Assembly (NCBI GenBank): GCA_013289855.1 | Contig: JABCZD010000003.1 | Location: forward strand, 248,001 to 312,000 | Length of the DNA: 64,000 nucleotides | Reading direction: 5' to 3' | Source: Acidobacteriota bacterium | Lineage (GTDB): Bacteria; Acidobacteriota; Terriglobia; Acidiferrales; UBA7541 | In this document: positions 1-9,455 of the stretch, piece after piece | How the letters are laid out: each line of letters starts with the position of its first letter | Position numbering within the stretch: position 1 is the stretch's first letter | Notes under the pieces: generated by a model | Seen by the model: only the letters and a program-made list of their open reading frames with translations | Told to the model about the DNA's origin: nothing | Database searches by the model: none | Position numbers and translations under genes: made by a program

Positions 1-66
1 AGCCATTCGCCCTTGCTGTCTTAACTCGTAAATCTTGCCGTCTTGCTCCGGTGCCGTTCGAAGACA

Positions 67-462
67 CTACACTCGCGGCGAGAAGCTGTGCTGCATGCCC
101 ATTTCCATCAGCATCTTAATGCCAACACCGGTTAGACCGTTCGAGAGCGCATCCTTGCGCACCACTTCCGCCAGATATTCGCGGTTCAGCGCCGTCGGAT
201 CTTTCGAGTACGGCATGGTCACGAACAGCCGCATCCCCAGCTCATACCCGGTCTCGCTACTGTGAAAATACACACCGGAGCGCGAAACGCTCACCGATCC
301 GCGTAGATCTTCAAAATGGTCCTTCTCGGGATCCGAGGGACGCACGCGCATTAATTGCGTGATTTTGCAGCGCCGCGTTCCACGACGTTCGGCATGCGAA
401 GTGGGTCGCAACATGCCGGTCGAACTCAATTTATTAACCATCACATCCTGCTGGGTGGACAT
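67..462 (-). CDS. PilZ-domain protein (putative c-di-GMP effector)
   Basis: A 131-residue soluble protein that reads as a single PilZ domain, the family that binds cyclic di-GMP and passes the signal to motility, exopolysaccharide or transcription targets. The arginine-rich switch is visible as ERRGTRRCKI, followed by a beta-rich stretch with GSVSVSRSGVYF where the family normally has (D/N)xSxxG; here the acidic or Asn position is Ser, so ligand affinity may be altered. The C-terminal part (AEVVRKDA, GVGIKML) fits the final strands and helix. The ATG at 462 was preferred because a GGAGAGG lies about 12 bases before it; a TTG at 489 in the same frame would add nine residues. It stands alone, divergent from the regulator at 858. 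Family call is good, ligand binding is inference. Confidence 0.75.
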   Translation of the reverse strand: MSTQQDVMVNKLSSTGMLRPTSHAERRGTRRCKITQLMRVRPSDPEKDHFEDLRGSVSVSRSGVYFHSSETGYELGMRLFVTMPYSKDPTALNREYLAEVVRKDALSNGLTGVGIKMLMEMGMQHSFSPRV

Positions 463-489
463 AGCGCCGGGTAGCCTCTCCAAAAACAA

Positions 490-857
490 CTACTTGTCTA
501 GAAGAAGTGTACGGTGGCGCATGAAAAAAAACCTATAGTGAATACGTACCTGCTCGGAGTTGGAACGAGCCGCCGTCCCGATAGTACGAAAGTACTGGGC
601 AAGAAAACAAGCCCGCGTGAAAGCCCGCAAGTTCGAATTCGGAAGCCACCGCCGCTTTGGTACCGAATCGGGACCAATCGGTAAGGCCTCCGTAGCAACC
701 GACTTCTCTAAACCTCGCGGATTGAACCACATCGCAGAACCCCACCGCTCGCCGGAGCGCGCCTGCTCGCGGCTTTCGAAGTGCATTGTAGGCAGCCGTG
801 TCCCGTAAGTTGATCGCTTAGTCTGCAGATCCGGCCAGGAACAGGAAGAGGCGCCTC
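490..857. other. Divergent intergenic region with two small hairpins
   Basis: This 368-base space lies between the divergent PilZ and LuxR-type genes and should hold both promoters. Two adjacent stem-loops are visible: GCTCG/CGAGC at 552-570 and CCC-gat-AGTAC-gaaa-GTACT-GGG at 577-599. A run of eight A residues sits at 524-531 (eight U in a minus-strand transcript). Reading frames cross the region on both strands but lack family resemblance. No gene is supported. Confidence 0.5.
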
Positions 858-1592
858 ATGGTTACTCCAGCACGCCAAAGATCGGTTGTGACTCCGCATG
901 CGACGGGTACCTTGACCTTGCCCCGTTCCGCAGGCCGCGCCAGCGTCAAAGTTTTCGTGGCTGCCGAAGCCGCGCCGCAGCAGGAAGCGCTCATCCGCCT
1001 CTTGCGTAAAAACTCCGCCGTCGAAATCATTGGCAAAGACAGCCGTATTCCCTTTGACCACGCCGCCATGTCCGGCAAGGGCGCGGACATTCTGCTGCTC
1101 ACCTCTTGCGGCAATTTCCTGGACGATCTCACCGTCATCCGCAACGTCCGCACCAGCCAGCCGGGCGTCGAAATCGTGATGCTGGGCCAAGTCGGCGACG
1201 ACGGCGAATTCCTGCAATGCGTCCGCGCCGGCGTGCGCGGCTACCTATCCCGCGACGCTGGACCCGACGAAATCCTGCAAGCCATTTTCGAAGTGCGCGC
1301 CGGCGCCGCCGTCTGCCCCGGCAAGCTCTGCGCGCAATTGTTCCGCTACTTTGAAGCCGAAGCCAAGTCCCTGCCCTCCGCCAGCATTCACCAGCGCATG
1401 GGTCTTACTCGCCGCGAGCAGCAACTCATCCCCCTGGTCGCCCGCGGCCTCACCAACAAGGAAATCGCCAACCACTTCTCTCTTTCCGAGCAAACCGTAA
1501 AAAATCACCTCTACCGCATGAAGCACAAAATCGGCGCGGAAGACCGTCTCAGCATCGTGCATCTCTGTCGCATGCAAGGCTTTATGGTCTAG
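858..1592 (+). CDS. LuxR/NarL-type regulator with degenerate receiver domain
   Basis: The protein has 244 residues: a leader of about 28, a receiver-like fold (about 29-150) and a C-terminal LuxR helix-turn-helix (about 178-240) that includes LTRREQQLIPLVARGLTNKE and SEQTVKNHLYRMKHKIGA. The DNA-binding half is canonical. The receiver is not: the Asp pair expected after the first strand is replaced by AAEAA, the phospho-acceptor position is Thr82 in ADILLLTSCGN, and the conserved Lys in the GYLxKDA motif is Arg (GYLSRDAGPDE). Phosphorylation is therefore unlikely and the domain probably works as a dimerisation or ligand module. The ATG at 858 follows an AGAGG about six bases upstream. No histidine kinase is adjacent. 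Confidence 0.85.
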   Translation: MVTPARQRSVVTPHATGTLTLPRSAGRASVKVFVAAEAAPQQEALIRLLRKNSAVEIIGKDSRIPFDHAAMSGKGADILLLTSCGNFLDDLTVIRNVRTSQPGVEIVMLGQVGDDGEFLQCVRAGVRGYLSRDAGPDEILQAIFEVRAGAAVCPGKLCAQLFRYFEAEAKSLPSASIHQRMGLTRREQQLIPLVARGLTNKEIANHFSLSEQTVKNHLYRMKHKIGAEDRLSIVHLCRMQGFMV

Positions 1593-1625
1593 CCAAAAAA
1601 ATCTCCGTCTCACGACAAATATAGC

Positions 1626-1654
1626 TTGACAACTACGTGCCGCTTTGTTAAAGT
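1626..1654 (+). promoter_or_regulatory. Candidate sigma-70 promoter
   Basis: TTGACA at 1626-1631 and TAAAGT at 1649-1654 are separated by 17 bases. The -35 is a full consensus match and the -10 matches four of six. It points towards the mbfA-like gene but lies about 400 bases ahead of it, with two hairpin repeats in between, so it could also start a non-coding transcript. Confidence 0.35.
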
Positions 1655-1741
1655 TCCTCTTGTAGAAAAGTGCGCCCGGACTTTTTCCTCGTCTCCCTTA
1701 GTAACTAACTACTAATCAAAATGTGAGCCTAAGTCCATCAA

Positions 1742-1807
1742 AATGAACACTTGCGAAAGGTTGTGAAAACACAGGTACTTAAAGTCCCTGTGTTTTCACA
1801 ACCTTTC
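1742..1807 (+). repeat. Long hairpin repeat, copy 1
   Basis: A perfect 21-base inverted repeat (arms 1755-1775 and 1787-1807, 11-base loop) is preceded by the flank AATGAACACTTGC at 1742-1754. The same flank plus hairpin occurs in inverted orientation at 51024-51088. A base pair in the stem differs between copies on both arms (T/A here, A/T there), so pairing is preserved. It sits 250 bases before the mbfA-like start, downstream of the LuxR-type gene. Confidence 0.85.
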
Positions 1808-1832
1808 ACAGATCCCCAGGGGTTGGTTTGGT

Positions 1833-1856
1833 AGCACAGGCACTCCTGCCTGTGCT
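1833..1856. repeat. Short intergenic palindrome (AGCACAGGCA/TGCCTGTGCT)
   Basis: Ten-base perfect arms (1833-1842 and 1847-1856) enclose the loop CTCC. It belongs by shape and sequence to the GGCACNGC-type intergenic palindromes seen elsewhere in the window at 3096, 13150, 43746, 46439 and 51165. Confidence 0.7.
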
Positions 1857-2057
1857 CCTTTGCCCGTGCACCCGCCCGAATCTGTGCATTTTTGCGTGGG
1901 TGCCACTCTTGCCCGCGCACTTTTGCCCGGACGCCCCCTCTAACCGTGTGCTCTCGTGCTACTGAATGAGCCGCACCGCCCCAACGTGACTCTACCTCGC
2001 GTTTGTGCGATTCTTCTGGACTACCTTTCGCTCAGAAACGCGGTCCAGGAAGGGCGC

Positions 2058-3017
2058 ATGCTCAAAAAATTCAAGGACTTAACCGAAAAAGAAATCGTGG
2101 CCCTGGCCATCGCTTCTGAGGAAGAAGACGGCCGCATCTACGGCGAGTTCGCCGACGCCCTCCGCGATTCCTATCCCTCAACCGCGCAAATGTTTGAAGA
2201 AATGCGCGACGAAGAAGTCGTGCATCGCGACCGCCTTTTCGCCATGTTCCGCCAGCGCTTCGGCGAGCGTATCCCGCTGATCCGCCGCGAAAACGTCAAG
2301 GGCTTCATCACCAGGCGCCCCACGTGGCTGGTGCGTCCGCTCGGCGTCAACGTGGCGCGCCGTCAGGCACGCGAAATGGAAATGGAGGCAGCGCGTTTCT
2401 ACGCCAAGGCCGTGACGCGGGTCACCGACGCTTCCACGCGCGAGCTGCTGAATAAATTGGCGGACGAAGAGCGCAAGCACCAAGCCACGGCCGGGGATCT
2501 GGAAGAAAAACACCTGACCACGGACGCCCGCGACGCCGAAGATAAGTCGCGCGAAAGATTGTTCCTGCTGCAGGTAGTCCAACCGGGCCTTGCTGGACTG
2601 ATGGATGGCTCCGTCTCCACGCTGGCCCCCGTCTTTGCTGCCGCCTTCGCCACACACAACAGCTGGGACGCCTTCCGCGTGGGTTTGGCCGCCTCGATAG
2701 GTGCAGGCATCTCCATGGGCTTCGCCGAATCGCTGTCCGACGATGGCTCGCTCACCGGACGCGGCTCGCCGTGGATTCGTGGCCTGGTTATAGGCGGCAT
2801 GACTACGGCCGGAGGCATCGGCCACACCATGCCATTCCTGATCCAAAATTTTCACACCGCCACAATCGTCGCCGTCATCGTGGTGCTCTTTGAACTAGCC
2901 GCCATCGCCACCATCCGCCACAAATACATGGACACGCCACTGATGCAAGCGGCTTTCCTGGTGGTGGTTGGGGGAATATTGGTGTTTCTCACCGGCTGGC
3001 TAATCGGCAGCTCGTAG
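2058..3017 (+). CDS. mbfA: MbfA-like membrane protein: rubrerythrin domain fused to VIT1/CCC1 iron transporter
   Basis: The 319-residue protein joins an N-terminal ferritin-like di-iron domain (about 1-165) to a C-terminal VIT1/CCC1 membrane domain with about five hydrophobic segments. Iron ligands appear as [35 protein letters not shown] and DEERKHQ. In alpha-proteobacteria this architecture (MbfA) exports iron from the cytoplasm and protects against iron and peroxide stress. The ATG at 2058 was chosen over an upstream in-frame ATG at 1956 because AGGAAGG lies five bases before it and because homologues start MLKKFKDLT. It is a lone gene, convergent with the RND operon. The gene symbol is by resemblance; domain assignment is firm. 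Confidence 0.88.
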   Translation: MLKKFKDLTEKEIVALAIASEEEDGRIYGEFADALRDSYPSTAQMFEEMRDEEVVHRDRLFAMFRQRFGERIPLIRRENVKGFITRRPTWLVRPLGVNVARRQAREMEMEAARFYAKAVTRVTDASTRELLNKLADEERKHQATAGDLEEKHLTTDARDAEDKSRERLFLLQVVQPGLAGLMDGSVSTLAPVFAAAFATHNSWDAFRVGLAASIGAGISMGFAESLSDDGSLTGRGSPWIRGLVIGGMTTAGGIGHTMPFLIQNFHTATIVAVIVVLFELAAIATIRHKYMDTPLMQAAFLVVVGGILVFLTGWLIGSS

Positions 3018-3037
3018 ACAGTTTCGTCTCCGCCGTA

Positions 3038-3063
3038 GTAGCGGCCGCCTTCTGAGGCGGTCG
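3038..3063 (+). repeat. 26-base dispersed repeat (GCGGCCGCCT...), copy 1
   Basis: This 26-base sequence, containing the stem CCGCCT-tctg-AGGCGG, is found again exactly, in reverse complement, at 55895-55920. Both copies lie between genes, just after a stop codon or before a start. Confidence 0.8.
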
Positions 3064-3093
3064 CCTTTGCCTTTGCCTTTGCCTTTGCCTTTG
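3064..3093 (+). repeat. Tandem hexamer CCTTTG x5
   Basis: Five uninterrupted copies of CCTTTG link the 26-base repeat at 3038 to the palindrome at 3096. This is a non-coding microsatellite between two convergent genes. Confidence 0.9.
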
Positions 3094-3095
3094 TA

Positions 3096-3127
3096 GGGGC
3101 GCAGCATGCTGCAGCATGCTGCGCCCC
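3096..3127. repeat. 32-base perfect palindrome between convergent genes
   Basis: GGGGCGCAGCATGCTG and its exact reverse complement abut to give a 32-base perfect palindrome. It follows the mbfA-like stop by about 80 bases and could end transcription from either side, although no T-run follows. Its outer GTAGGGGC sequence is shared with other intergenic repeats in the window. Confidence 0.8.
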
Positions 3128-3180
3128 AGCTTGTCCAGGCGTCTAACTCAAAACGGGTTTTTCCTTAATGGGATCGTTGT

Positions 3181-6100
3181 CTAATCCGAATGCGCCGGCG
3201 CAACGGCGTGCCGCGAACTACGCGCAAACATCGCTCGCAGCCACGACTGGAATCGATCCATATAAATATAGACAATCGGCGTGGTAAACAGCGTCAGCAA
3301 CTGGCTCACAATCAGCCCGCCAATAATCGTCACGCCCAGCGGCCGCCGCAACTCCGAACCCACGCCCGCGCCGATCGCCAGCGGCGTAGCCCCCAACAGC
3401 GCCGCCATGGTGGTCATCAGAATCGGTCGGAAACGCAGCAAGCAAGCCTTGTAAATCGCGTCTACCGGCGAAAGTTCTTCTTCTTTCTCCGCTTGCACCG
3501 CAAAATCTATCATCAGGATGGCGTTTTTCTTCACGATGCCAATCAACAGAATCATGCCGATCACCGCGATCATATTCATGTCGCCATGCGAAAACTTGAT
3601 AGCCAGAACCGCTCCGATGCCCGCCGAAGGAATCGTCGAAAGAATGGTGATTGGATGAATGAAGCTCTCGTACAAAATGCCCAGCACGATGTACACGGCA
3701 ATCACCGCCGCGAACAGCAGCAGGATTTGCGAGGACCGCGCGTCCTGAAACGCCTGCGCCGTGCCCTGGAACGAAGTGTGCACCGTCGATGGAATATGCA
3801 ACTCCGCCTGCGCCGCTTGAATATGCTCTACCGCCGGCCCCAGCGACGCTCCCGGCGCAAGATTGAACGAAATCGTAATCGCCGGAAAAATTCCCTGGTG
3901 GTTCACGGAAAGCGGCGTGTTCGTGGGCTCAAAATGCGCAAACGCGCTTAGCGGCACCAGCTTGGTGATGCTGGACGGTACGTAAATCGAGTTCAGGGCG
4001 TTAGGATCTTGCTGCGCGTTCGGCGCAACTTCCAGCACCACGTGATACTGATTGATGCCCTTATAAATCACCGAGACTTGCCGCTGGCCAAACGCATCAT
4101 TCAGCGTGTTGTCCACGTCCGCCATTTGCACGCCTAGCCGCGACGCCGTGTCGCGGTCCACCACCAGCGAAGTCTGCAAGCCCTTCGTTTGTTGATCGGA
4201 GTTCACGTCGCGCAGGTCCGGAATGCTCTGCATGCGCTGCATCAAAATCGGCGCCCAGTGATTTAGATCCTCTAGATTGTCCGCCTGCAACGTGTACTGA
4301 AATTGCGCCGCGCCAAAGCGCCCGCCAATATTCAAATCTTGCACCGATTGCAGAAACATCGACGCCCCGGGAACGTCCTTGGAAGCCTCGCGGATGCGCG
4401 CAATCACTTCATCCGAGGTGATCTTGCGCTCCTTCTTCGGCTTGAGCTGCGCGAAAAGCCGCGCCGTGCTTCCGCCGCTGCCGCCACCAGCGAATGCCGA
4501 CACATTGTCGACGCCCGGGTCGTGCATCAGAATATCGCTGAAGACGCGCACTTTTTGCGACATCGCCGCAAACGATAAATCCTGGTCGCCTTGGATCATT
4601 CCGTTGATGCGCCCGGTATCCTGCTGTGGAAAGAACCCTGAATTAACGTTGAACAGCAGGTACACGCACAGCCCCGCGGTGGCAAACGTCAGCCCCAAGA
4701 CCAGCAACTGGCGGCGTAGCACCCAGCGCAGCGCCACGTCGTAAGCGTGCAGCAAGCCGTTGAATGCGCTTTCCGACAAACGGTAAATCCAATTATGCTT
4801 TCCGGACTCGTGCCGCAAAAATCGCGCGCACATCATCGGCGTGGTGGTCAGCGAAATCAGCAGCGACACGCCGATGGCAACGCTAAGCACCACCGCAAAC
4901 TCCCGGAACAATCGCCCCACGATTCCGGGCATCAGCAAAATCGGGATGAACACCGCCACCAGCGACGCGCTCATGGAAACCACGGTGAATCCAATTTCTT
5001 GCGAGCCCTTCATCGTGGCTTCGTACGGCGAGAGACCGTTCTCAATGTGCCGCGTGATATTTTCCATCACCACGATGGCGTCATCGACCACGAATCCTGT
5101 GCAGATGGTCAGCGCCATCAAAGAAAAATTGTCCAGGCTGTAGTGGCACAGGTACATCACGCCAAACGTGCCGATCAGCGACAGCGGCACCGCCACGCTG
5201 GGAATCAACGTGGCCCACACGTTGCGCAAAAATGCGAACACCACCAGAATCACCAAAATTACCGAGATGACCAGCGCCACTTCCACGTCGTGTACCGACG
5301 AGCGAATCGTCACGGTGCGGTCCACGCTCACGCCCAGATGCATCGACGGCGAAATGGAAGCCTGCAACCGCGGCACCTCGGCGAAGATGCGGTCCACGGT
5401 GGCGATCATGTTCGCGCCCGGTTGGCGGAAAACTCCCAGAATCACCGAGCGCTTGCCGTTGGAGATGGCCAAGTTGCGCGTATCTTCCAGCGAATCCACC
5501 ACGTCGCCAATATCGCCCAATCGCACCGCCGCGCCGCCATTCCCGGCGTTGTTTGGCACATTGCTGGTCGGTCGGTTGCCCGCAACAATCAATGGCTTGT
5601 ATCCGTAAGCCTTGAAGATTTGGTCCGTGTCGGTGATCGTAACCGTCCGCTCGGCATTCGAGAGCGAACCCTTCGCCAGATTCGCGTTCGCCGATTGCAA
5701 CGCTTTGCGAATGCTTTCCAGGCTGATGCCATAACTATTCAGCTGCGTGGGATTGGCTTCCACGCGCACCGCCGGACTCGAACTGCCCCATACAAATACT
5801 TGCCCCACGCCGCGCACCTGCGCGATTTTCTGCGCCAGGATGGAGTTGGCCGCGTCATACAGCTCCGCCGGCGTCACATTGTCCGAGGTGAGCGACATGA
5901 TCAGAATCGGCGAATCCGCGGGATTCAATTTGCGATATGTCGGTTGCCCGGGGAGATCCACGGGCAGCTGGCTGCGCGCGGCGTTGATGGCCGCCTCCAC
6001 ATCGCGCGCCGCAGCGTTGATGTCGCGGTTCAAATCAAATTGCAGCACCACGCTGGTCTCGCCCAGGCTGCTGGACGAAGTCATCTGCGTCACGCCGGCG

Positions 6101-6333
6101 ATGCGCCCGAACTGCCGCTCCAGCGGGGTGGCCACCGCGGACGCCATGGTCTCTGGACTCGCCCCCGGCAAACTCGCGCCCACGCCAATGGTCGGAAAAT
6201 CCACCTGCGGCAAAGGCGCCACGGGCAACAACTGGAACGCGAATACCCCGGAAAGAAAAATCGCAACGGTGATCAAAGTGGTCGCCACCGGGCGGCGCAC
6301 AAACGCAGCGGAAAAATTGGAAGAGGAAATCAT
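3181..6333 (-). CDS. RND multidrug efflux permease, MdtC-like
   Basis: The 1050-residue protein is a full-length inner-membrane RND transporter of the HAE1 class, a proton antiporter exporting amphiphilic compounds. Family features are the N-terminal FVRRPVATTLITVAIF, the proton-relay Asp pair in [13 protein letters not shown], two large periplasmic domains and the second-half motif [14 protein letters not shown] with its conserved Lys. It starts eight bases after the stop of the gene at 6342 and is the last gene of an adaptor-permease-permease operon, the arrangement of E. coli MdtABC, whose two permeases form a heterotrimer. Substrate is unknown. Long reading frames on the opposite strand here are codon-bias shadows. 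Confidence 0.93.
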   Translation of the reverse strand: MISSSNFSAAFVRRPVATTLITVAIFLSGVFAFQLLPVAPLPQVDFPTIGVGASLPGASPETMASAVATPLERQFGRIAGVTQMTSSSSLGETSVVLQFDLNRDINAAARDVEAAINAARSQLPVDLPGQPTYRKLNPADSPILIMSLTSDNVTPAELYDAANSILAQKIAQVRGVGQVFVWGSSSPAVRVEANPTQLNSYGISLESIRKALQSANANLAKGSLSNAERTVTITDTDQIFKAYGYKPLIVAGNRPTSNVPNNAGNGGAAVRLGDIGDVVDSLEDTRNLAISNGKRSVILGVFRQPGANMIATVDRIFAEVPRLQASISPSMHLGVSVDRTVTIRSSVHDVEVALVISVILVILVVFAFLRNVWATLIPSVAVPLSLIGTFGVMYLCHYSLDNFSLMALTICTGFVVDDAIVVMENITRHIENGLSPYEATMKGSQEIGFTVVSMSASLVAVFIPILLMPGIVGRLFREFAVVLSVAIGVSLLISLTTTPMMCARFLRHESGKHNWIYRLSESAFNGLLHAYDVALRWVLRRQLLVLGLTFATAGLCVYLLFNVNSGFFPQQDTGRINGMIQGDQDLSFAAMSQKVRVFSDILMHDPGVDNVSAFAGGGSGGSTARLFAQLKPKKERKITSDEVIARIREASKDVPGASMFLQSVQDLNIGGRFGAAQFQYTLQADNLEDLNHWAPILMQRMQSIPDLRDVNSDQQTKGLQTSLVVDRDTASRLGVQMADVDNTLNDAFGQRQVSVIYKGINQYHVVLEVAPNAQQDPNALNSIYVPSSITKLVPLSAFAHFEPTNTPLSVNHQGIFPAITISFNLAPGASLGPAVEHIQAAQAELHIPSTVHTSFQGTAQAFQDARSSQILLLFAAVIAVYIVLGILYESFIHPITILSTIPSAGIGAVLAIKFSHGDMNMIAVIGMILLIGIVKKNAILMIDFAVQAEKEEELSPVDAIYKACLLRFRPILMTTMAALLGATPLAIGAGVGSELRRPLGVTIIGGLIVSQLLTLFTTPIVYIYMDRFQSWLRAMFARSSRHAVAPAHSD

Positions 6334-6341
6334 CGCTGCAT

Positions 6342-9300
6342 TCAGTCCCCGTGCGCCAGGTCTTCTTCAGAAATGGGATTGCCAAAGTGCAGCGCGAAGC
6401 GGTGCGAAAGCCAATCGAACGCCAGGTAAACCACCGGCGTGGTGTACAGCGTCAGCAACTGGCTGAGAATCAGCCCGCCCACAATGGTGATGCCCAACGG
6501 CCGCCGCAGTTCCGCGCCGACTCCCGAACCCAGCGCCAGCGGCAATCCACCGAGCAGCGCCGCCATGGTGGTCATCATGATCGGACGAAAACGCAGCAAA
6601 CAAGCTTCGTAAATCGCGTCCCGTGGCGACTTCGCTTCCTTGCGTTCGGCTTCCAGGGCGAAGTCGATCATCATGATGGCGTTTTTCTTCACGATGCCAA
6701 TCAGCAGGATGATGCCAATCAGCGCGATGATGCTGAACTCCATGTGAAACAAAAACAGCGCCAGAATCGCGCCCACCCCGGCCGAAGGCAGCGTGGAAAG
6801 AATCGTAATCGGATGAATGAAACTCTCGTACAACACGCCCAGCACGATGTACACCGTCACCAGCGCCGCAAAAATCAGAATCGGTTCGTTGGATACCGAG
6901 TTTAGAAATGCCGCGGCCGTGCCTTGGAATGTGGCGTTGATGCTGATCGGCATATTTAAATCGCGCTTCACTTTGTCGATGGCTTCGACTGCCTGACCCA
7001 GCGAAGTGTTCGGCGCCAGATTGAAAGACAGCGTCACCACCGGAAATTGTCCCTGATGGTTCACGACCAGTGGCGTCGCTCCCGGCTCAAACCGCGTGAA
7101 CGCGCTCAACGGCACCTGCTGGCCCGTCGACGATTTCACATAAATATTTTTCAGTGAATCGGGATCCTGCTGGAACTGCGGATCAACTTCGAGCACCACG
7201 TGGTATTGATTCAGCTGCGTATAAATTGTAGAGACCTGCCGCTGCCCAAACGCGTCGTACAGCGTGTTGTCAATGTCCGCCGGGAAAATGCCCAGCCGCG
7301 ACGCGGAATCGCGGTCGATCGCCAGCGTCGCCAGCAGTCCGGAATTCAGCTGATCGCTGGCCACGTCGCGCAATTGCGGCAATCCCTTTAATTTCTCTAT
7401 AAATCGCGGCGTCCAGTACGCCAACTCTTTGCCGTCCACATCTTCCAGGCTGTACTGAAATTGCGTGCGGCTGATGCGATCTTCCACCGTCAAATCCTGC
7501 ACCGGCTGCAGAAACAGCGATATTCCATCGACTTTCTGTAGCGCCGGCTGCAATCGCCGGATCACTTCCGAAGCGCTCAAGCCCCGCTGCTCCAGCGGCT
7601 TCAGATTGATCTGGATGCGCCCGGTATTGATGGTCGTATCCGTGCCGTCGATGCCGATGAAGGAGGAAAGGCTCTCCACCGCGGGATCCTGCAGAATCAC
7701 GTCCGCCAGCATCTGCTGCCGCTGCGCCATCGCGGTAAACGAAATATTTTGCGGCGCGTCAGAGACACCCAAAATCACGCCGGTGTCCTGCACCGGAAAA
7801 AATCCTTTGGGCACGTAAATATACAAAAGAATGGTGGCCACAAACGTCGCCACCGTAACGATCAGCGTGGTGGTGCGGAATCGCAGCACTGTTTGCAGCG
7901 TGCGCCCGTAAAACGCAATCACCGCGTTGAACACGTCCTCTGATTTTCGGTAAAACCAGCTCTCTTCTTCCATGCGTTTATGCCGCAGCAGCTTCGCCGC
8001 CAGCATCGGCGTAAGCGTTAGCGAAACAAACGCGGAAACCAGAATCGTCACTGCCAGCGTGATGGCAAATTCCCGGAACAGCCGCCCCACGATGTCGCCC
8101 ATAAACAGCAGCGGAATCAGCACGGCGATTAGCGAAACGGTGAGCGACAGAATCGTAAATCCAATCTGCTCCGCGCCCTTCAGCGCCGCCTGCAGCGGAC
8201 TCTCCCCTTCCTCGAGGAACCGGCTGATGTTTTCGACCATCACGATGGCGTCATCCACCACAAAGCCGGTGGAAATGGTCAACGCCATCAACGTTAAATT
8301 GTTCAAACTGAAGCCCAGCAGGTACATCACCGCGAACGTGCCCACGATAGATAGCGGCACGGCCAACGCGGGAATAATGGTGGCGCGCACGCTGCGCAAA
8401 AACAGAAAAATCACCATCACTACCAATGCGATCGTGAGCATCAGCGAAAATTGCACGTCCGCCACGGACGCGCGAATCGTGGTGGTGCGATCCGTAAGAA
8501 TCGCCACGCTCACCGCCGCCGGCAACGCCTTTTGCAGTTGCGGCAAAATATTCTTCACGCGGTCGACCACGGCAATAATATTCGCGCCGGGCTGCCGCTG
8601 AATATTCAGAATCACCGCGGGATTTTTGTTGGCCCAAGCGGCTTGCTGCACATTCTCCGCGCCGTCAAACACTCTGGCCACATCGCTCAGCCGTACTGGC
8701 GCGCCATTGCGATACGCGATAATCACTGGCGCGTAGCTGGCGCTGGTGATCAGCTGATCGTTCGCGCCGATGGTGTACGCCTGGTGCTTACCGTCAAACG
8801 TGCCTTTGGCCTGATCCACGTTGGCATTGCCCAGCGCCGTGCGCAGATCCTCCAAACTCAGTCCATACGAAGCCAACGCCGTGGGATTCGCCTGCACGCG
8901 CACTGCGGGCCGTTGTCCGCCGCTAATGCTCACCAGGCCCACGCCGGTGAGCTGCGAAATCTTCTGCGCCAGGTTGGTGTCCGCCAGATCTTCGACTTTG
9001 GAAAGCGGCAAGGAAGTAGAGGAAAGCGCCAGCGTCAAAATCGGCGCGTCCGCCGGATTAATCTTGCTGTAGATGGGAGGATTCGGCAGGCCTGTTGGCA
9101 GAAAGTTAGACGCGCCATTAATCGCCGCCTGCACTTCCTGCTCCGCAACATCAATGTTCAAATCCAGCACGAATTGCAGCGTCACAATGGAGCTGCCATA
9201 CGAACTGGTGGAGGTCATCTGATTCAGTCCGGGGATTTGCCCGAATTGCCGTTCCAGCGGCGCGGTGATCGAAGATGCGGTAACGTCCGGACTGGCGCCC

Positions 9301-9455
9301 GGATAAAATGTTTGCACCTGAATCGTGGGGTAATCGACTTGCGGCAGCGCGGAAACGGGCAACTGCCGGTAAGCTACAAAGCCTACCAGCAGAATCGCAA
9401 CCATCAGCAGTGTGGTTGCTACCGGCCGGAGAATGAACGGCCGAGAAAGATTCAT
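6342..9455 (-). CDS. RND multidrug efflux permease, MdtB-like
   Basis: A 1037-residue RND permease, clearly homologous to its downstream neighbour. It has [17 protein letters not shown] at the N-terminus, the proton-relay pair in [13 protein letters not shown], and [20 protein letters not shown] in the second half. Its ATG overlaps the adaptor stop by four bases (ATGA), so translation is probably coupled to the adaptor. Two permeases in one operon suggest a mixed B2C-type trimer as known for MdtBC. No outer-membrane channel gene is next to this operon; it may borrow the OprM-like protein encoded at 23160 or another one. Confidence 0.93.
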   Translation of the reverse strand: MNLSRPFILRPVATTLLMVAILLVGFVAYRQLPVSALPQVDYPTIQVQTFYPGASPDVTASSITAPLERQFGQIPGLNQMTSTSSYGSSIVTLQFVLDLNIDVAEQEVQAAINGASNFLPTGLPNPPIYSKINPADAPILTLALSSTSLPLSKVEDLADTNLAQKISQLTGVGLVSISGGQRPAVRVQANPTALASYGLSLEDLRTALGNANVDQAKGTFDGKHQAYTIGANDQLITSASYAPVIIAYRNGAPVRLSDVARVFDGAENVQQAAWANKNPAVILNIQRQPGANIIAVVDRVKNILPQLQKALPAAVSVAILTDRTTTIRASVADVQFSLMLTIALVVMVIFLFLRSVRATIIPALAVPLSIVGTFAVMYLLGFSLNNLTLMALTISTGFVVDDAIVMVENISRFLEEGESPLQAALKGAEQIGFTILSLTVSLIAVLIPLLFMGDIVGRLFREFAITLAVTILVSAFVSLTLTPMLAAKLLRHKRMEEESWFYRKSEDVFNAVIAFYGRTLQTVLRFRTTTLIVTVATFVATILLYIYVPKGFFPVQDTGVILGVSDAPQNISFTAMAQRQQMLADVILQDPAVESLSSFIGIDGTDTTINTGRIQINLKPLEQRGLSASEVIRRLQPALQKVDGISLFLQPVQDLTVEDRISRTQFQYSLEDVDGKELAYWTPRFIEKLKGLPQLRDVASDQLNSGLLATLAIDRDSASRLGIFPADIDNTLYDAFGQRQVSTIYTQLNQYHVVLEVDPQFQQDPDSLKNIYVKSSTGQQVPLSAFTRFEPGATPLVVNHQGQFPVVTLSFNLAPNTSLGQAVEAIDKVKRDLNMPISINATFQGTAAAFLNSVSNEPILIFAALVTVYIVLGVLYESFIHPITILSTLPSAGVGAILALFLFHMEFSIIALIGIILLIGIVKKNAIMMIDFALEAERKEAKSPRDAIYEACLLRFRPIMMTTMAALLGGLPLALGSGVGAELRRPLGITIVGGLILSQLLTLYTTPVVYLAFDWLSHRFALHFGNPISEEDLAHGD

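Noticed and set aside
629..650. tRNA-like TTCGAAT loop upstream of the PilZ gene
   Set aside because: The flanking five bases do not pair on either strand and no acceptor or anticodon arm can be drawn.
560..760. Possible c-di-GMP (GEMM) riboswitch because of the PilZ neighbour
   Set aside because: The conserved GEMM core and its tetraloop/receptor sequences could not be aligned on either strand.
1738..1920. 60-residue minus-strand frame
   Set aside because: It consists mostly of the two hairpin repeats and lacks a ribosome-binding site.
4747..6429. 560-residue plus-strand frame opposite the RND permeases (and similar ones at 8451-9719 and 9635-10867)
   Set aside because: His/Arg/Gln-rich composition typical of the antisense of GC-rich membrane protein genes; no motif.
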